This document shows positions 1 to 11,610 of a DNA stretch of 64,000 nucleotides, one piece after another. Origin of the DNA: Cricetomys ansorgei (lineage: Eukaryota; Chordata; Mammalia; Rodentia; Nesomyidae). Location of the stretch: NCBI GenBank assembly GCA_026225945.1, contig JAMJFZ010003163.1, positions 20,334,501-20,398,500 on the forward strand. The letters are read 5' to 3'. The notes under the pieces were generated by a model. It worked only from the letters and a program-made list of their open reading frames with translations. It was not told the origin of the DNA and ran no database searches. The first letter of the stretch is position 1; each line of letters begins with the position of its first letter. A program made the translations under genes and the position numbers.

Positions 1-2780
1 TCGTTTTTTTCTCGATTGTGGACTTTTTCTTGTCCCATCGGCATCAGTAATAATATCCCTAAATATGAGAACATTTTGACGCACGGTATTTTGGCAAATT
101 TCTGAGACGAAGAATTTTAATAGCTATCAAGTGACTCCTCTTCCCCAGCCCCAGCTCCTAGCATTGCTTAGGAATACAGTGCCCGTGACATTATTGATGG
201 TGGCTTCTCACATCCAGAGACAGAAGCAACCTCACCCTTATAGTCAAGCCCCTGTTTTAACAAAACGTGTTCTCTTCTCTGGTTCCCTGAAGCCTGTATC
301 AAAACCAAACTTCTCAAATATTGTGATGGGATTTTACATCAACAGAAGAATACTTCCCTGCTGTGGCTCAGTGCCTCGCTCTGTGGTGTCTGATGGCACC
401 TTTCTGAAAAAGCCACCTCGTTGTCAGCCTGCAATTAAATCAGTGCCAAGGAGTCGTCTGTTCGGAACACCTCTACGTGGTGTTTTAAGAAATGATTGCT
501 CAAGCTTGGAGGGAGTGGGAGAATGTGAGCTTCTCTTGGAGGGAATTTCACACGAAAGGCATTCAGCAGACTCCTCAGTTCTTCCTTCCTTCCTTAACCT
601 CGCTTCTTAAAGTCCAGGTGCAAAGTGGCTTTAACACTCAGAGGCAAAGTACCTCTAACACTGTAAAACACCATTCTGGGTAAACACAGAGAGGTTTACT
701 AGAGTTAAACCTTCCAGAAACATTAGATAATGGCTCCTCAGCAGGTGCAGCCTCAGACTCCTATGGCCATGGACTGAAGAAAACTGTGCATGACTTGATT
801 TAAACAGCAACCACGAAGTCCTTTCTGTGAAGCAGATATGAGATGGAGGGACCAAACAGGAGCAGGGAGAGCAGGTATAGCTGTGAGTCTTCACTTGTCC
901 CTGATGTGCCTTACAGACCCCAAGGTGAAGGTTAACAGCAAAACATCCAGGAAGAGCATGAGTGCGTGTGAATTTGCAAGGGAAAGACACCACAAGCACG
1001 GTTAGTAATAGGAAAGGAGAACTTCCCCTGTGGCACATACGCAGGGCTCGGGAGTTCTCAGATAGGACACGAGGGGTGAAGACATTGGAAGCAGTACTGC
1101 TTTCTTGGGAAATGTTTTGACTCAGCACCCACGCGGCTGTGTACTGATGCTCTGGTAGATGAGGCAGATAGGGACTTGGCTTTGGTTTGATTGATAGTCT
1201 ATGGCCTGTGAGCATGCTTACTGGGCAGAGGCTCCGGCTCCCTCACCCTCACACATACGGTCCCATCTACTACGCCTGTGCAGGTGAGCATGCCATCCTT
1301 CCTGACAGAGAGAACTTTGGTGATGTCATAGGTCTTCACAGTGAATTGCACCTAACTTGGATTAGACACCTCCAATTATTGCCTTTGAAACTTCAGGCGG
1401 AAGGAAGGTGACCCAGTGTATATGAGAGACGTGATCGCCAAGGCAGGAGAGAAGAGGAAAGAATTCAGGTTTCTAAGGGTCTTCAGAAGACCGCTTCTAC
1501 AACATGGAAGCTTGTGGTCATGCCATGGTTTTCAGATTGCCGGTGACATACAGCGGACAGCTCTTGGGATCATTGCACAGCCAGGGGTGAGAATGGGGTG
1601 TTATACAAGAAGTGTCAAGAATCTAGGATTTTATACCATACTTTACTGTACCAGTGGTGTGTCACCATCTAATCTGTGGAAGATAGGATTGTAAGGTTCC
1701 TTACAAAGAAAAGGTTAAAATTCTCAAAGTGGCTACAGTGTCTCAACCAGGCACTAATTAGATTTCCCAAGTCACAGGATCCTAAAGCCAGTATGAGCCA
1801 CACGGTATTGGAGTGGTACTGTCAGCAAACAGTGCTACAGTGAACCAGTAAGGGGCTGAAGCCAGCTGAGGCCATGGGACTTGGGTAACTGAGACCAATG
1901 AGAGTTGAAAACCCTATTTAAACCAGGTACACAGGACCCTCAGAGACTGCAGTAATGTTTGCAACGTTGAGCCTCCTAGCCCCTCAGCTTTTCGAGGTTG
2001 TGGGGGAGATCACTATGCAATAATGTCCCAACGGTATCTGAAGAAAGAAGCTGGCCTGGGAAATGTTTAGAATGGTTGCACATTATGATAATTCAAAACA
2101 AATCATAATCCTTATCTTGGATTATGAAACACCATTCAGGATGAAATTGCATATATGAATCAGGTTTATTTATAATAAGTGTGTCTAGTCAAAATAGGAG
2201 ACCTACTTAACATTATAATTAAAACTGATACATATCTAGATGAAAAACTATCCAACACCTACAATGCTTCCACAGGAGATGGCTACACACTTTGGCACAA
2301 AAATCTCTCTATCCCTTCCAAAACAGCTCACTTGTTTCTTCTGGAGGGAGGTTGCACATTTTCCCACAATATCATATCAAACAAGAGGGCAGCATTACGC
2401 ATTCAGTGAGCCCTGGTCCCTGGAAGCCCCAGCATCAAATATACTTGTAAGCTGAGCTCCAAGGAAACATTTATTTATTTAAAATATTTTTACCCATAAG
2501 TTAGACAAACAGTAATATTTCACTTCACAGCGTTTCAAGACAGCCCAGCAGACAGAAATCCTACAGAACACCTTATGATCATGCTTACATCTGCAGACAG
2601 ATTTCATTAATTTTCTTCTTTGAAGTCAGATATCCACTGAGAATTCAACACTTGAACCTAGGTCGCACGGAATTGGGGCTATAGCTACCAACTATAGAGA
2701 AACCCTACAGGCTCTTTTCATTACATTCATGATTTTCTCTAGAAATTTGGCCAAGTGCTTCGCAAGTGTGGGACTTACTT
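1..2780. other. Single-copy intergenic DNA, nothing recognised
   Basis: I see no repeat family, RNA gene or exon here. Short open frames on both strands (for example plus 131-610, 159 codons, and minus 655-1215, 186 codons) lack any recognisable domain, and they overlap one another on opposite strands, as chance frames do. Bases 1-130 are AT-rich and free of repeats and could be the edge of a regulatory element, but nothing decides this. Confidence 0.5.
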
Positions 2781-2936
2781 GTGCTGGAGAGACAGCTCAG
2801 CTGTTAAGAACATTTGTTGCCTTTGTAGAAGATCAAGGTTCCAGTTCCAGCACCCACAGGAGGCCCATGGCCATCTGTAACTCCAGTTCTAGAGGTTCTA
2901 ACGCCCTCCTTTGGCCTCCTTGAGCCCCACTAGCTT
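2781..2936 (+). mobile_element. B3 (B2-class) SINE, plus strand
   Basis: The block opens with the tRNA-derived head typical of rodent B2/B3 SINEs (GCTGGAGAGACAGCTCAG, then GTTAAGAACA). It continues through the internal 'cagcaccca' and 'catctgtaactccagttc' segments that mark B3, and ends near 'ggcctccttgag'. It lies tail to tail with a second B3 on the other strand, so the two can pair into a hairpin. It is an old copy with many substitutions and no clear target-site duplication. Confidence 0.85.
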
Positions 2937-2984
2937 CTTCACATTTACATCTGCTTGATCTAAGACAGAACAATGCTCTGTTAA

Positions 2985-3192
2985 AAAGTTATGTGTGTGC
3001 GTGTGTATGTGCATATGTGCGCATGTGTGCTACATGTGTGCATGGCCCATGGAAGCCAGAAGAGGACATTGGATTCCTTGGAGTTAGAGTTACAGGTAGT
3101 TTTGCTCCAGGGGTGCTGAGAACCAAACTAAGGTCTTCTGGAAGAGCAGCAATTGCTACTGGTCTTATCCAATGAGCCATCTCTCTAGTCCC
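2985..3192 (-). mobile_element. B3 (B2-class) SINE, minus strand
   Basis: Read on the minus strand this starts with the GGACTAGAGAGATGGCTCAT-type tRNA-related head at about 3192. It runs through a B3 middle and ends in a TG/CA-rich tail at 2990-3040. It faces the plus-strand B3 that ends about 50 bp away, giving an inverted pair of roughly 150-200 bp arms. The 'gccagaagaggacattgg' segment (about 3055) is the CTCF-like part of the B2/B3 consensus, here degenerate. Confidence 0.85.
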
Positions 3193-3309
3193 TTTTTAAA
3201 TTCTTAGATGATTCAAATGCACACTCAAGGCTGAGGGCTTTAGGTTCATAATATTCATGCCCCATTTGAGAGCATTGTTTGGTGCCCGTTTTGTTCGGCA
3301 GTTGAGATT

Positions 3310-3430
3310 TAGATTGTACAAGAGCCCTGGGTTCTAATCCTAGCTAATCCCCCTCAGGGTCTCAGTTTCTCTATTTGGCCACTAAGATATCATTTACCAA
3401 ATAATGGTGCCTGTTGCATGAACTGGAGGG
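3310..3430 (+). repeat. MIR-like ancient SINE fragment
   Basis: The order 'gccctgggttctaatcctagct', 'ctcagtttctctat', 'aataatggtgcctg' follows the MIR consensus (the tRNA-like head, then the 'cctcagtttcctcatctgtaaa' core). It is strongly diverged, as expected for a mammal-wide element, so the match is moderate only. Confidence 0.5.
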
Positions 3431-4164
3431 CCTTGGACGTTGGGGCTGTTGGTGTCTTAGAATGGAACACCTAGGGTAGGCTTGGTTCCTTTCTCAGCTG
3501 GTTCCCACTGAGTTAACAAACATCTGAGAAAAGGTTCTCAACATCCCATTCCGCCTCCACTGGAGTGTTTAGCATTAAGATTGAATGCTTCAATAAATTA
3601 TGAATTGCTTCCTGAGACTTTGGCAGTGTCTGGCCCACAGTAAGGCGATCTGAGTGCTCTCAGACAAACATTTACTGAAACCTCTGCCCTTTAAGACCAT
3701 CCCCTCCTGAGACAGACCCTACTGAGTCCACTCAACCGGACACTCACTCTGGAGTCCTTGATGGAGGGACCGTGCCTTATTCCAAAGCCTCTGTGAGTTA
3801 AGAGTTCAGTCTCTTTTCCTAACAAATGTTCAACACAAAGAGTCGATATATGAACATATGCTCAGATCCGTTTTAAGAAAAGGGTGAATAAAAATTGTTA
3901 ATACATTCGATGCTAGTGATACAGCGAACGGTTTGCTGAGGGGTATTCATCTGGTGATTTACATACTCTCATTTAAACACAACAAACCTGTGAGGCATTC
4001 TGTAATTTCCATGTGCTACAGGGGAGCTCAGGGGTTTCGGGAGGCTTGGGATTCGTTTGCCCACTGTTACCGAAGGAGAGAGAGGTAGTCAAACAGCTCA
4101 GCCTTGTTTGACTCGGGGGTCTCTTCCCATTCTGCAGTGTGATGCTCCACTTCTCTCTCCACAT
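3431..4164. other. Unassigned intergenic DNA
   Basis: No repeat or exon recognised. Short frames on the minus strand near 3973-4282 are partly antisense to the neighbouring L1 tail and show no protein domain. Confidence 0.45.
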
Positions 4165-4775
4165 GCTTATGTGCCTTTTTAAAAAGTATTTTCATTAGTT
4201 CTTTGAGACTGTCACACAAATGCATTTTGGTCATATTCATCCACTTACCTTCTTCCAGATTCACCCACACCTCCCCACCCACCCAACTTCACATCCTCTT
4301 GCTTTCAAAACTGGTGGTGGCCAGTTTGTGCTGCCCAAAGAGTCTTCAGGGTGGGTTCTGTCCTGGGGTGTAGTTGACTTACCAGGGCTCACAAGCTTAG
4401 AGAAAACAGGCTTCCTCTCCCATCAGCTATCGGTTGCTCCCATGCAGGAGTTTGTCTAGCTCTTGTGTAGGTCTTCTGCATGTTGTCAAAACCATGATGA
4501 GTTTGAATGTGCAAACTTCTCTGTTGGGTCTAAAACAAAACAAGAAACAAACAAACAAAAAGGCAAAACAAACAGTTTTCTTGTGGTCATTCACCACACC
4601 TGGCTATTCCCAGTTCTCAGGCCCCTCTGTTGTGAGGATCCCTGAGTCTTGGGAGGAAGGTGTGATACAGATGTGCATTTAAGGCTGAAGACTCCTCAGT
4701 CTCTTACTCTCTGCTTGTTGACCACTCTACTGCAAGAAGAAGTTCCTCCAATGAGGATTTTGTTAGAATTAAATG
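4165..4775 (-). mobile_element. Rodent L1 3' end (Lx-like 3' UTR), minus strand
   Basis: On the minus strand the segment reads as the 3' untranslated end of an old rodent L1. It shows the 'cactccacagtctcttattctctg'-like block (inverted at about 4690-4720), the 'cctgagccttgggagga' block (inverted at 4640-4665), a 'gcacaagacctacacaag' block near 4455, then a G-rich stretch and an A-rich end at about 4165-4190. No ORF2 coding part remains, so it is a 5'-truncated copy. (CAAA)-type tracts at 4535-4580 look like later expansion. Confidence 0.75.
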
Positions 4776-5437
4776 TCTGAAAATCTTCGTTATCCAACTT
4801 TGCTCCAGTCCCAGAGTTGTGAGAGTGGTTGACTATGTTTTTACCATCAAAGACTTCCTGATCTTGTTGAGGGCACAGACACATAAGTGGTCAAATATAA
4901 ATGTGTGCAGTTAGAGCAGAAGGGTTTGCAGAGAAGAAAGCCCTGGTTTCTATCTATCTTATGTGGTCTTTAAATAGAGAAATCAGGTGATTGATCTTAG
5001 TTATGCTGCAGCTCAGAGTAAGATTAAGGTTTGCAAAGAGAGGTAAGAATGCAAACACACATACATGTGCATACAAACATCTGCACATATGTTTACATAT
5101 GCAATATTGTATGGATAAGCATACCTTAAATGTTTCCCCAAAATTTCCTGACTGTAAAAGCTTGTTGGAAATCCAAGAATAGACTGTATCTTATCAAGGA
5201 TTCCAAGGTTTGAGTTTTAACAGCCTGGGAAAGAAGAATATTTATATCACAGGTGTGCATGTAATTGTCAGTTTCAGGTTATAATTTTTAAGAAGCCTAA
5301 TAGAATTTTTTTTTCTGAATTTAGCATCATTTGGAATCCAACATACCACATGCTTAAAAGGACTTCTTGAAATACATCTTAGTGGTGAAATCCTAACATA
5401 GTGAGCTGACTACAGAGCTTCTGAAACACCTTGTACC

Positions 5438-5438
<1 letters not shown>
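4776..5438. other. AT-rich unassigned DNA
   Basis: No repeat family or gene recognised; (CA)-poor and AT-rich. Confidence 0.4.
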
Positions 5439-5485
<47 letters not shown>

Positions 5486-5521
5486 AAGAGGGGGGTGCAG
5501 AGAGAGGGAGAGAGGGAGAGG
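5439..5521. repeat. (AC)n microsatellite followed by GA-rich tract
   Basis: A perfect (AC)20 run at 5439-5478 is followed by an imperfect extension to about 5486, then by a GAGAGGGA-type purine tract to 5521. Such tracts are length-polymorphic in rodents. Confidence 0.95.
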
Positions 5522-6234
5522 ACTATATCATTACTAACCATAGATTTTTGAAACATTTTGCTCAAATGATACAGTGTAAAAAATTATTTTTCATCTGGCC
5601 AATTACTCTTTAATATCAGCATGATATGAAAAATCATATCAAAATTGCTACATGTTATGTAACTCATGCAAAATTATGTCTGACACTGTCCAACTTTCCT
5701 TTCTGATAGGCTTTCAACAAAGTGGGATTCATCTTCTAGGACTCTCCATTTGTGTTTACCAGTTTGACCAAGTCTACCTTCCATTTTATGTTTGGTTTGG
5801 TCCCTATTTACAATTTCCAAACATTTTTTTACAGTGTAATTAAGGAAGGTCTACATGAGTGTCAGATATTAATAACTGATTTAGAATTCAGCTTTGTGAA
5901 AGCTACTTGTGTTCATTGTTACCATAGGATTCGTATCTACCATCGGCAGGAGCTGACCAGGTGTCATGTCTGTGTGCCTTCTGTCTGCCTAAAACTGCAA
6001 TGACAACAATGGACAATCATGATTAACACCGGTCTCTCATGGCTGAGACTTTGATGGAAGAAGAAAGACCTTGGGAGTGATGCTGGCCAGGTAAGATCTC
6101 TCCGTGTGTTTAAAGCCCCTTCTAGCTACATCTTACATATTACACAAGTCAGGCAGGTCCAAGGACTAATTTACAAATTACAAATTTGTAAATTTACAAA
6201 TTCTACAAATGTCTGTTTAAAAAATACATGGATT
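5522..6234. other. AT-rich unassigned DNA with a TTTACAAAT repeat cluster
   Basis: No family recognised. At 6168-6206 the word TTACAAAT or its complement recurs several times, giving the 14-base perfect palindrome TTACAAATTTGTAA and near-tandem copies. Nothing else stands out. Confidence 0.4.
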
Positions 6235-6462
6235 CTGGGCCAGAGAGATGACTTGACAATTAGGAGCATATACTGCTTTTCCCAAGGACCTGAGTCCTGC
6301 TCCTAGAACACATATCAAGGCCTTATAACTTCCTGTAACTTCAGCTATGGGGGAATCTGACTCCCTCTTCTGGACTGTGGGGGTACTTCACACACACACA
6401 CACACACATACACACACACATCACAATTAAAAATAAAATAAAATAAATTTATTTCAAAAAGA
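6235..6462 (+). mobile_element. B3 (B2-class) SINE with CA tract and A-rich tail
   Basis: It starts 'ctgggccagagagatgactt' and shows the B3 order: 'aaggacctgagtcctgctcc', 'tcctgtaacttcagct', 'tctgactccctcttctgg'. A (CA)n stretch at about 6391-6420 and an AAATAAAATAAA tail to about 6462 follow. The 3' layout (CA then A-rich) fits a complete old insertion. Confidence 0.85.
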
Positions 6463-7180
6463 AGTAGACTTTGCACATTATTTATTGGATTTTGAGGATG
6501 GTACTAGTGTTACAGTAGCCTTCTTGTCATCCTGTCCATTTGGAAGCCTTCCCCCTTTGTTTCTAACTGAGGTTTATGAGTAAGGGGCTGGTTTTATGAA
6601 TGTGATTAAGTAAATTGTTCTTTTTGCACGTGGCAAAACAAAACAAAACAACAACAAAAACTTTTTTTTCCATGAATACACTTTGGGGGACTTGGTCTCT
6701 TGTCTTTATTTTGTTTTATTACTATGATTCAGTTCCATTTTTAATCGGCAATTTCTCATTTCTGAAAAGGTCCCTATTTTCAGGGTCAGCAGCATTCATA
6801 GGCTATTCTTTCCTTAAACTCAGCAGGAGGAGATTTCTCTGTTCAACCAAAATTCCAGCTTTGGGGCCCATGGGTTGTCTTGCCTGGATGGGTCAATCTC
6901 TCCAGGATCCCTTGGTTGTGCTCCGACAGGGTCAAGGTCACACTCTGACTAGCCCTGCACACCCCGGTTGTGGAAAATACTCATGAGTCCTGCTATAGAC
7001 ACAGGAAGTAAGCTTGGGAAGAGTGCTTGCTGTTAGCAGCAGAAGAGAAAAGGGGTCCTGAGCAAAGACCAAGAGTGAGGAAATTTGCATCTGCATAACC
7101 CTGCTTGTAGAAACTGCTCACCCACCCACAGCCATCAAGCAATGTGATTATAGCTCACTGTTGTTAAAAGGCAATTTTCT

Positions 7181-7183
<3 letters not shown>
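6463..7183. other. Unassigned DNA
   Basis: No repeat family or gene recognised. A POU octamer ATTTGCAT sits at 7083-7090. The open frame at 6615-6986 (123 codons) has no recognisable domain. Confidence 0.4.

Positions 7184-7229
<46 letters not shown>
7184..7229. repeat. (GA)n microsatellite
   Basis: A perfect AG dinucleotide run of about 46 bases, all purine on the plus strand and so able to form triplex DNA. Confidence 0.95.
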
Positions 7230-7232
<3 letters not shown>

Positions 7233-8040
7233 AAAACTCAGATTCTCATACAGCTATACAGTGAACACATGTCAAAATTTTTATTTAAGTCATTAAACAA
7301 AATGAGGGAACAATGCAGATGTCACAACCAGTTCAAAGAAGTCAAAGAACAGCTCCAGTCTCAGCTGGGGAATGGCACAAATCCTCTTCCCTGGGAAGTG
7401 CTCCACGGGGAGCCTGAGGCCCCCAGGGTAATGGCAGCTTGCTGATAGGATCCCTGTATTGCCTCAGGTCTCCAGACCCCACGCCTCACTGTAATGAAGG
7501 TAGATTCAGAAAACCTGGGAAGATGTCTGCACACCATGCACACAAGATCCTTCCTGAGTTCTTCAGCTTATTTCAAATTCCCCTACACTCTCCCCTCAAG
7601 GAAAGGTTGATCACAACATCAGACTGGTCTCATTAACTGCCTGATTATTTACATAAGGGCAGCGAGGCCATTAATGTCCCATGTAGGCTTTCTCAAGTTT
7701 GCCTTTCTGGAAGTTTCCATATGAAATATTAGATTGGACTTTTAAAAGCCTCTATTATTTGATATCCTGAGGCTAGGAAGCTAAGCCCCCACCAAACAAC
7801 ACACACCCCCTCCACCCACCCACCCCCTCCAGATTTCACCTGTGGTACTTGTGAGTGCCCAGTGAATTCCTCTTTACAAAATGCGCTGAAGGCCAACAAA
7901 CTAGACAGCCTTCTAAAGACTAGAGCCACACCCACACGCCAGATGCTGGCCTCAGGTACCAGTACCCCGGAGTGTTTTCTTAGCACTGGCTTTGTGAGAA
8001 CACCCTTCCTTCCTTAGGCCTGAAATTCTCTTTGCTTGTT
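7230..8040. other. Repeat-free DNA, possible regulatory element
   Basis: No transposon recognised. The part at 7600-7690 is AT-rich with 'cattaactgcctgattattt' and 'gccattaatgtccc'-like homeodomain cores. A C-rich tract at 7806-7827 is described separately. Regulatory function is only a guess. Confidence 0.35.
7806..7827 (-). other. G-quadruplex motif, minus strand
   Basis: Four C-runs (C5, C3, C3, C5) separated by 4, 1 and 1 bases on the plus strand satisfy the G3+ N1-7 rule on the minus strand. Confidence 0.7.
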
Positions 8041-8152
8041 TTTGTTGTTTTTTGGTTCTTTGTTTTTGAGACAGAGTCTCACTCAGGGCAATCCTCCTGC
8101 CTCAGACTCCTGAGTTCTGGGATTATAAGCATGAGCCACTTTGTTCGGCACC
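8041..8152 (-). mobile_element. B1-like SINE (partial), minus strand
   Basis: The plus strand reads 'tttttgagacagagtctcac', 'caatcctcctgcctcagact', 'ctgggattataagcatgagc', which is the reverse complement of a B1 (7SL-derived) element. The middle is shortened compared with full B1, which fits an older proto-B1-type copy or an internal deletion. Confidence 0.8.
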
Positions 8153-8560
8153 ATTTTTGATCAAATGGGCATTATTTTAAAAGAATGACTTTCTAAGCAA
8201 GGTCTTGATCACACAGCCATTTTTCTCATTTGTACCATGGCAAAATGTACCATGCAACAGCCAGGACATATAACAAATGCTTATTATTTGGGGAAAGAAT
8301 CAGCAAAAACAAGTCGTTAATTAAATGTTTCCTGCTCTTTCAAAAGCAGAGTCTGCTAAGTATTTTCAGGCCACAGATAACTGGACAAGCAAGGGGACCA
8401 GATTTCCTATATATCTGAAACATGAGGCATTCAAATATCAATAGCATATTCTGGTCAGGTAACATCTGTTTCATCCACGCATTGGTCCATTCTTGTTCCA
8501 CTGGCTCCTGAGTTAGCAATCTCGTGAAGACAGCAGCTACTACACTATAAACAAGTCTCA
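8153..8560. other. Unassigned DNA
   Basis: No repeat or gene recognised in this stretch. Confidence 0.4.
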
Positions 8561-8785
8561 GGGCCTGAGGAAATAGCTCAGTCCCCTTTCGTGCAAGCAC
8601 GAGGGTAGCTCCTTACCACAGATCTGAAAGGTGGGCACCAAGGCCCACTTCTGTAGCCCCGGCAGTGGAGGGTGGGGGAAGACAAGTGAATCTCTAGAAA
8701 TTTGGGTGAGGTAAGGGGGCAGTGAGAGAACCTGGTTCAGATCATAAGGTGGAGAATTGTAGATGTTGAGCACTGGATATAGCTG
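8561..8785 (+). mobile_element. B4-type composite SINE, plus strand
   Basis: A tRNA-like head ('gggcctgaggaaatagctca', then 'gtgcaagcacgagg') is followed by a B1-like middle ('cttctgtagccccggcagtg', 'agtgagagaacctgg') and then 'ataaggtggagaattgtag'. This order is that of rodent B4 elements (ID-like plus B1-like). The copy is old and its end is uncertain. Confidence 0.65.
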
Positions 8786-9431
8786 CTGGTTCAGGAGCAA
8801 AAGGCAGTTGATTCTTTGATTAATTAAATCATCAGTTCTTAGCCGGAGTCTGTAAGTGTTTCAGTCTCCGTAGAGTCTCCTCTTAAGCCTGGAACATTTA
8901 AGCTTCCACTGCTGACTGAACCACCCCGACTAACTCCCTCTAAACTCAGACTCTTCAGACTGCTTCTGTGTCTCTGTGAGCTCTCGTTGTCCTACTCTGC
9001 CTGCTATAACTGACTCCTCTGTAACTGACTGCCTCAAGTGACTCTTCAAATGATCCTGTTTTAAGCTGAGAGCCTGCCTTTTTCTATGGTGAGAGTTGGG
9101 TGTGTCCACATTCTACTAACTCTTCCTCTGATTGGTCACTTTGCCTGTCATTCACTCTGACTTGTCTCAGAGGTCACTTCCTATGTGACACTGAGTCCTT
9201 CTGAGTTTTGCTTCCTTTGTCTGCTTCCACATTCTGTTTTTCTTAGGGATTAAAGGCGTGGACCACCACTGCCTTGTGAAAACTGGGATTCAGAATGTTT
9301 ACCAACATTCTTTCTACCCTGGAGCAGAGATGCTGCTAGATTAAAGGATTAATCATTCCTCTACAAACTGCATATGACCTGGCTTAAAATACTTACTTTC
9401 ATTATCACTCTTTACCTAAATACTCCTCTAT
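8786..9431. other. Pyrimidine-rich, possible rodent-specific repeat
   Basis: 8836-9330 is rich in short CTGACT/CTCTG words ('taactgactcctctgtaact', 'gattggtcactttgcctgtc'), a texture seen in some cricetid interspersed repeats. I cannot name the family. Inside it, 9246-9275 ('ttaaaggcgtggaccaccac') matches the start of B1 read on the minus strand, so a B1 fragment may be embedded. Confidence 0.4.
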
Positions 9432-9500
9432 AAAGAGTGATCGAGGAAGACATCCAACATCATAACCTCTGACCTTGACACACATGTGCACAAACAGGTA
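9432..9500 (+). repeat. B4-like SINE 3' fragment
   Basis: 'gagtgatcgaggaagacatc', then 'cataacctctgaccttgaca' and a CA/TG tail follow the 3' part of B4. It may be the detached end of the B4 at 8561, or a separate copy. Confidence 0.45.
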
Positions 9501-10829
9501 TGTATAATACACAGGTGGGTGTAGATAGAAAAAGAGAGAGATTAGTAGAACAAAATAATTATGCTATATATTAATAATATGCTTAACAAGCACATCAAGT
9601 AAATATTTTTAGTAATTATGGAGTATAGACAAAGCATGCATTTTAAAAAAATAAACACATCATAGGTAAGGCTAATGTACATCCCCTGATCTAAAACTAT
9701 ATGCTTAGAAGATGCTAGATTCATATTAAAGTACAATTACAATGATAAAAAAATTTAAAATAATATCAAAACCATGACAAATGACTCCTGACCCTTTGAC
9801 CTCCAGGACTTGGGTCAAGCATGTCATGAAGACATCCACAGATATTTAGGAACTTCACGCATAGCTTATAATTTCTGGATTATGTATGCTAACCACATTT
9901 TACTCACATAGACTTAGCTAAAGAACCATATCTTCTGATTTGAGTGTCTTTCCCATACCACTTACCAGAGGCAACCTTCTAAATTCACCTGATTATTTCT
10001 AGCACTTGCTACTTCATAAGGCAAATGAGCCAATGAACTCCCTGATTTTAGGGAATTTACAAGAAACCTCAATGCAGTTTTAGATGCAAAAGATAACCAT
10101 AAGGGCTTTAGTTTTTTATGTTTAGACTTAATTCTGGGATGAACATAATAAAAAAGGTGTCAAAGGAGACCTGACTCTCAATTACAGTAAGATCACAGAT
10201 GTCTAAGACAGGACACTATGTCCAGTGAGCCATTTAGTCAATTCAACAAACAAACAAAAACCAGTAAGAAATAAACATTAGGTGCTGATGTGGCTACAAA
10301 ATACCTTTTACTCTCTCGTAATTGAATATTTATTCTCCTAATGAGCAAAGACTTAACAGCCCCAAACTACTACAGAAAGACACGGCGTCTGTGTTCTCTA
10401 CACGATCTGCACACAGAAGCAACATCTCTCTGAGGCAAAGTAGGTAGACCAAGGAAAGACATTCATCAAAATTGCAAGAAACTTTGCCAAAATTTTAGCC
10501 TATTATGTGGCATTTTAGACACATATTTGGTTCTCTGAAATCAGTAGCAAATATAAATTTTGCCTCCGTTAAGCTGAGCTATCTCAGAAATTTTGACACA
10601 GGAAGGAAAATCTGAGGAGCAGGGAGTATTTAAGCCAGTTTTAATGTATCATTAACTGAGGTAAATAAAATTTATTTTCTAAATGTTGTCTTCCCTCTGA
10701 TATTTCAGTTTTAAAACTGGCAACTTACAGCAGATCACAGAGGACTTGTGATATCAGAACAAACATCCTAATAATGTTATCTTAGTGATAGTCATGATAA
10801 TGTTATATCCTTCTGAGGTTTAGTTGGCT
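9501..10829. other. AT-rich unassigned DNA
   Basis: No family recognised. It is strongly AT-rich around 9540-9780 with many stops in every frame. An old L1 or LTR remnant cannot be excluded, but no diagnostic block is visible. Confidence 0.4.
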
Positions 10830-10987
10830 TGCTCAAGGGAACCCTGGCCTTGGCCCCTGAGTAGTGGGACTATAGATGGGCTGCTATCCATACCTGGTTT
10901 TTATGAGTGGATTCTGGGGATCTGAACTTTAAACTTTATATTGGTGTGTAGTAAGCACTTTAACCACTGAGTAATCTCCCCAGGCCT
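10830..10987 (-). mobile_element. B4-type SINE, minus strand
   Basis: Read on the minus strand it begins with 'cctggggagattactcagtg' (tRNA-like head), passes 'cagatccccagaatccactc', and continues into a B1-like part ('tatagtcccactactcaggg'). The head-plus-B1 order is that of B4. It is diverged. Confidence 0.7.
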
Positions 10988-11460
10988 GTGCCCAAGTCTA
11001 AAATATTCCATTTCCCTCTAACACCGCTTCATGGGGGTGGGGATGAGGGTTGGGATGAGGGTGGGGGTGAGGAGTAGGAGGCTAGGCTTATAGCATGTCA
11101 ACCTCTGAAGGACATACTCAGAACAAAAAGGTCATAGTGCTTAGTTGTATTTCTCTGTTGCTATGAGTCTGATTATTTTCATGTTTATATAAAGCAGTCA
11201 AGTAACTTACTTCCACTTCATAGAAAAAAACTAAAGATGATAAATAAAAGACTCTGGTGCATCTGCTGTCCACAGTCACATATCTCTTATACAATTCCCT
11301 AAGTAGGAAAAGGAAACTCACCTATTAATCTTCTCCAAATAGACAGCATCTCTATAGTAAGTGAAGAGGAAAGAAAAAGCATATAGACTTAAAAATTATG
11401 TAACCAATATTCTTGATTTTTGTTGTTTGTTTGGTCAGATGCTTGTTGGTTTTCTTTCTT
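10988..11460. other. Unassigned DNA with a G-rich tract
   Basis: Apart from the G-rich tract at 11033-11068 (separate entry) nothing is recognised. A minus-strand frame at 11118-11321 has no domain. Confidence 0.4.
11033..11068 (+). other. G-quadruplex motif, plus strand
   Basis: Six G-runs (G5, G4, G3, G3, G3, G5) with spacers of 1-4 bases. This meets the G3+ N1-7 rule with spare runs. Confidence 0.75.
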
Positions 11461-11610
11461 GGTTTTTTTTTTGAGACAGGGTCTCACTGTGAAGTTATGG
11501 CTTATCCTGGAATTCACTGTGCAGACCAGAGTGGCCCTCACACTCATAGAGATCCCTCTGCCTCTCATCCCAAGTGCTAGGTTTAAAGTTGTGTGCCATT
11601 ATGCCTGGTT
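11461..11610 (-). mobile_element. B1 SINE, minus strand
   Basis: The plus strand shows a T-run then 'ttgagacagggtctcactgt', 'gcagaccagagtggccctca', 'gagatccctctgcctctcat' and 'gtgtgccattatgcctgg'. This is a nearly full-length B1 in reverse. About 400 bp downstream lies a B1 in the opposite direction. Confidence 0.9.

Noticed and set aside
655..1215. 186-codon minus-strand open frame
   Set aside because: Low-information composition, no domain, overlapping plus-strand frames; treated as chance.
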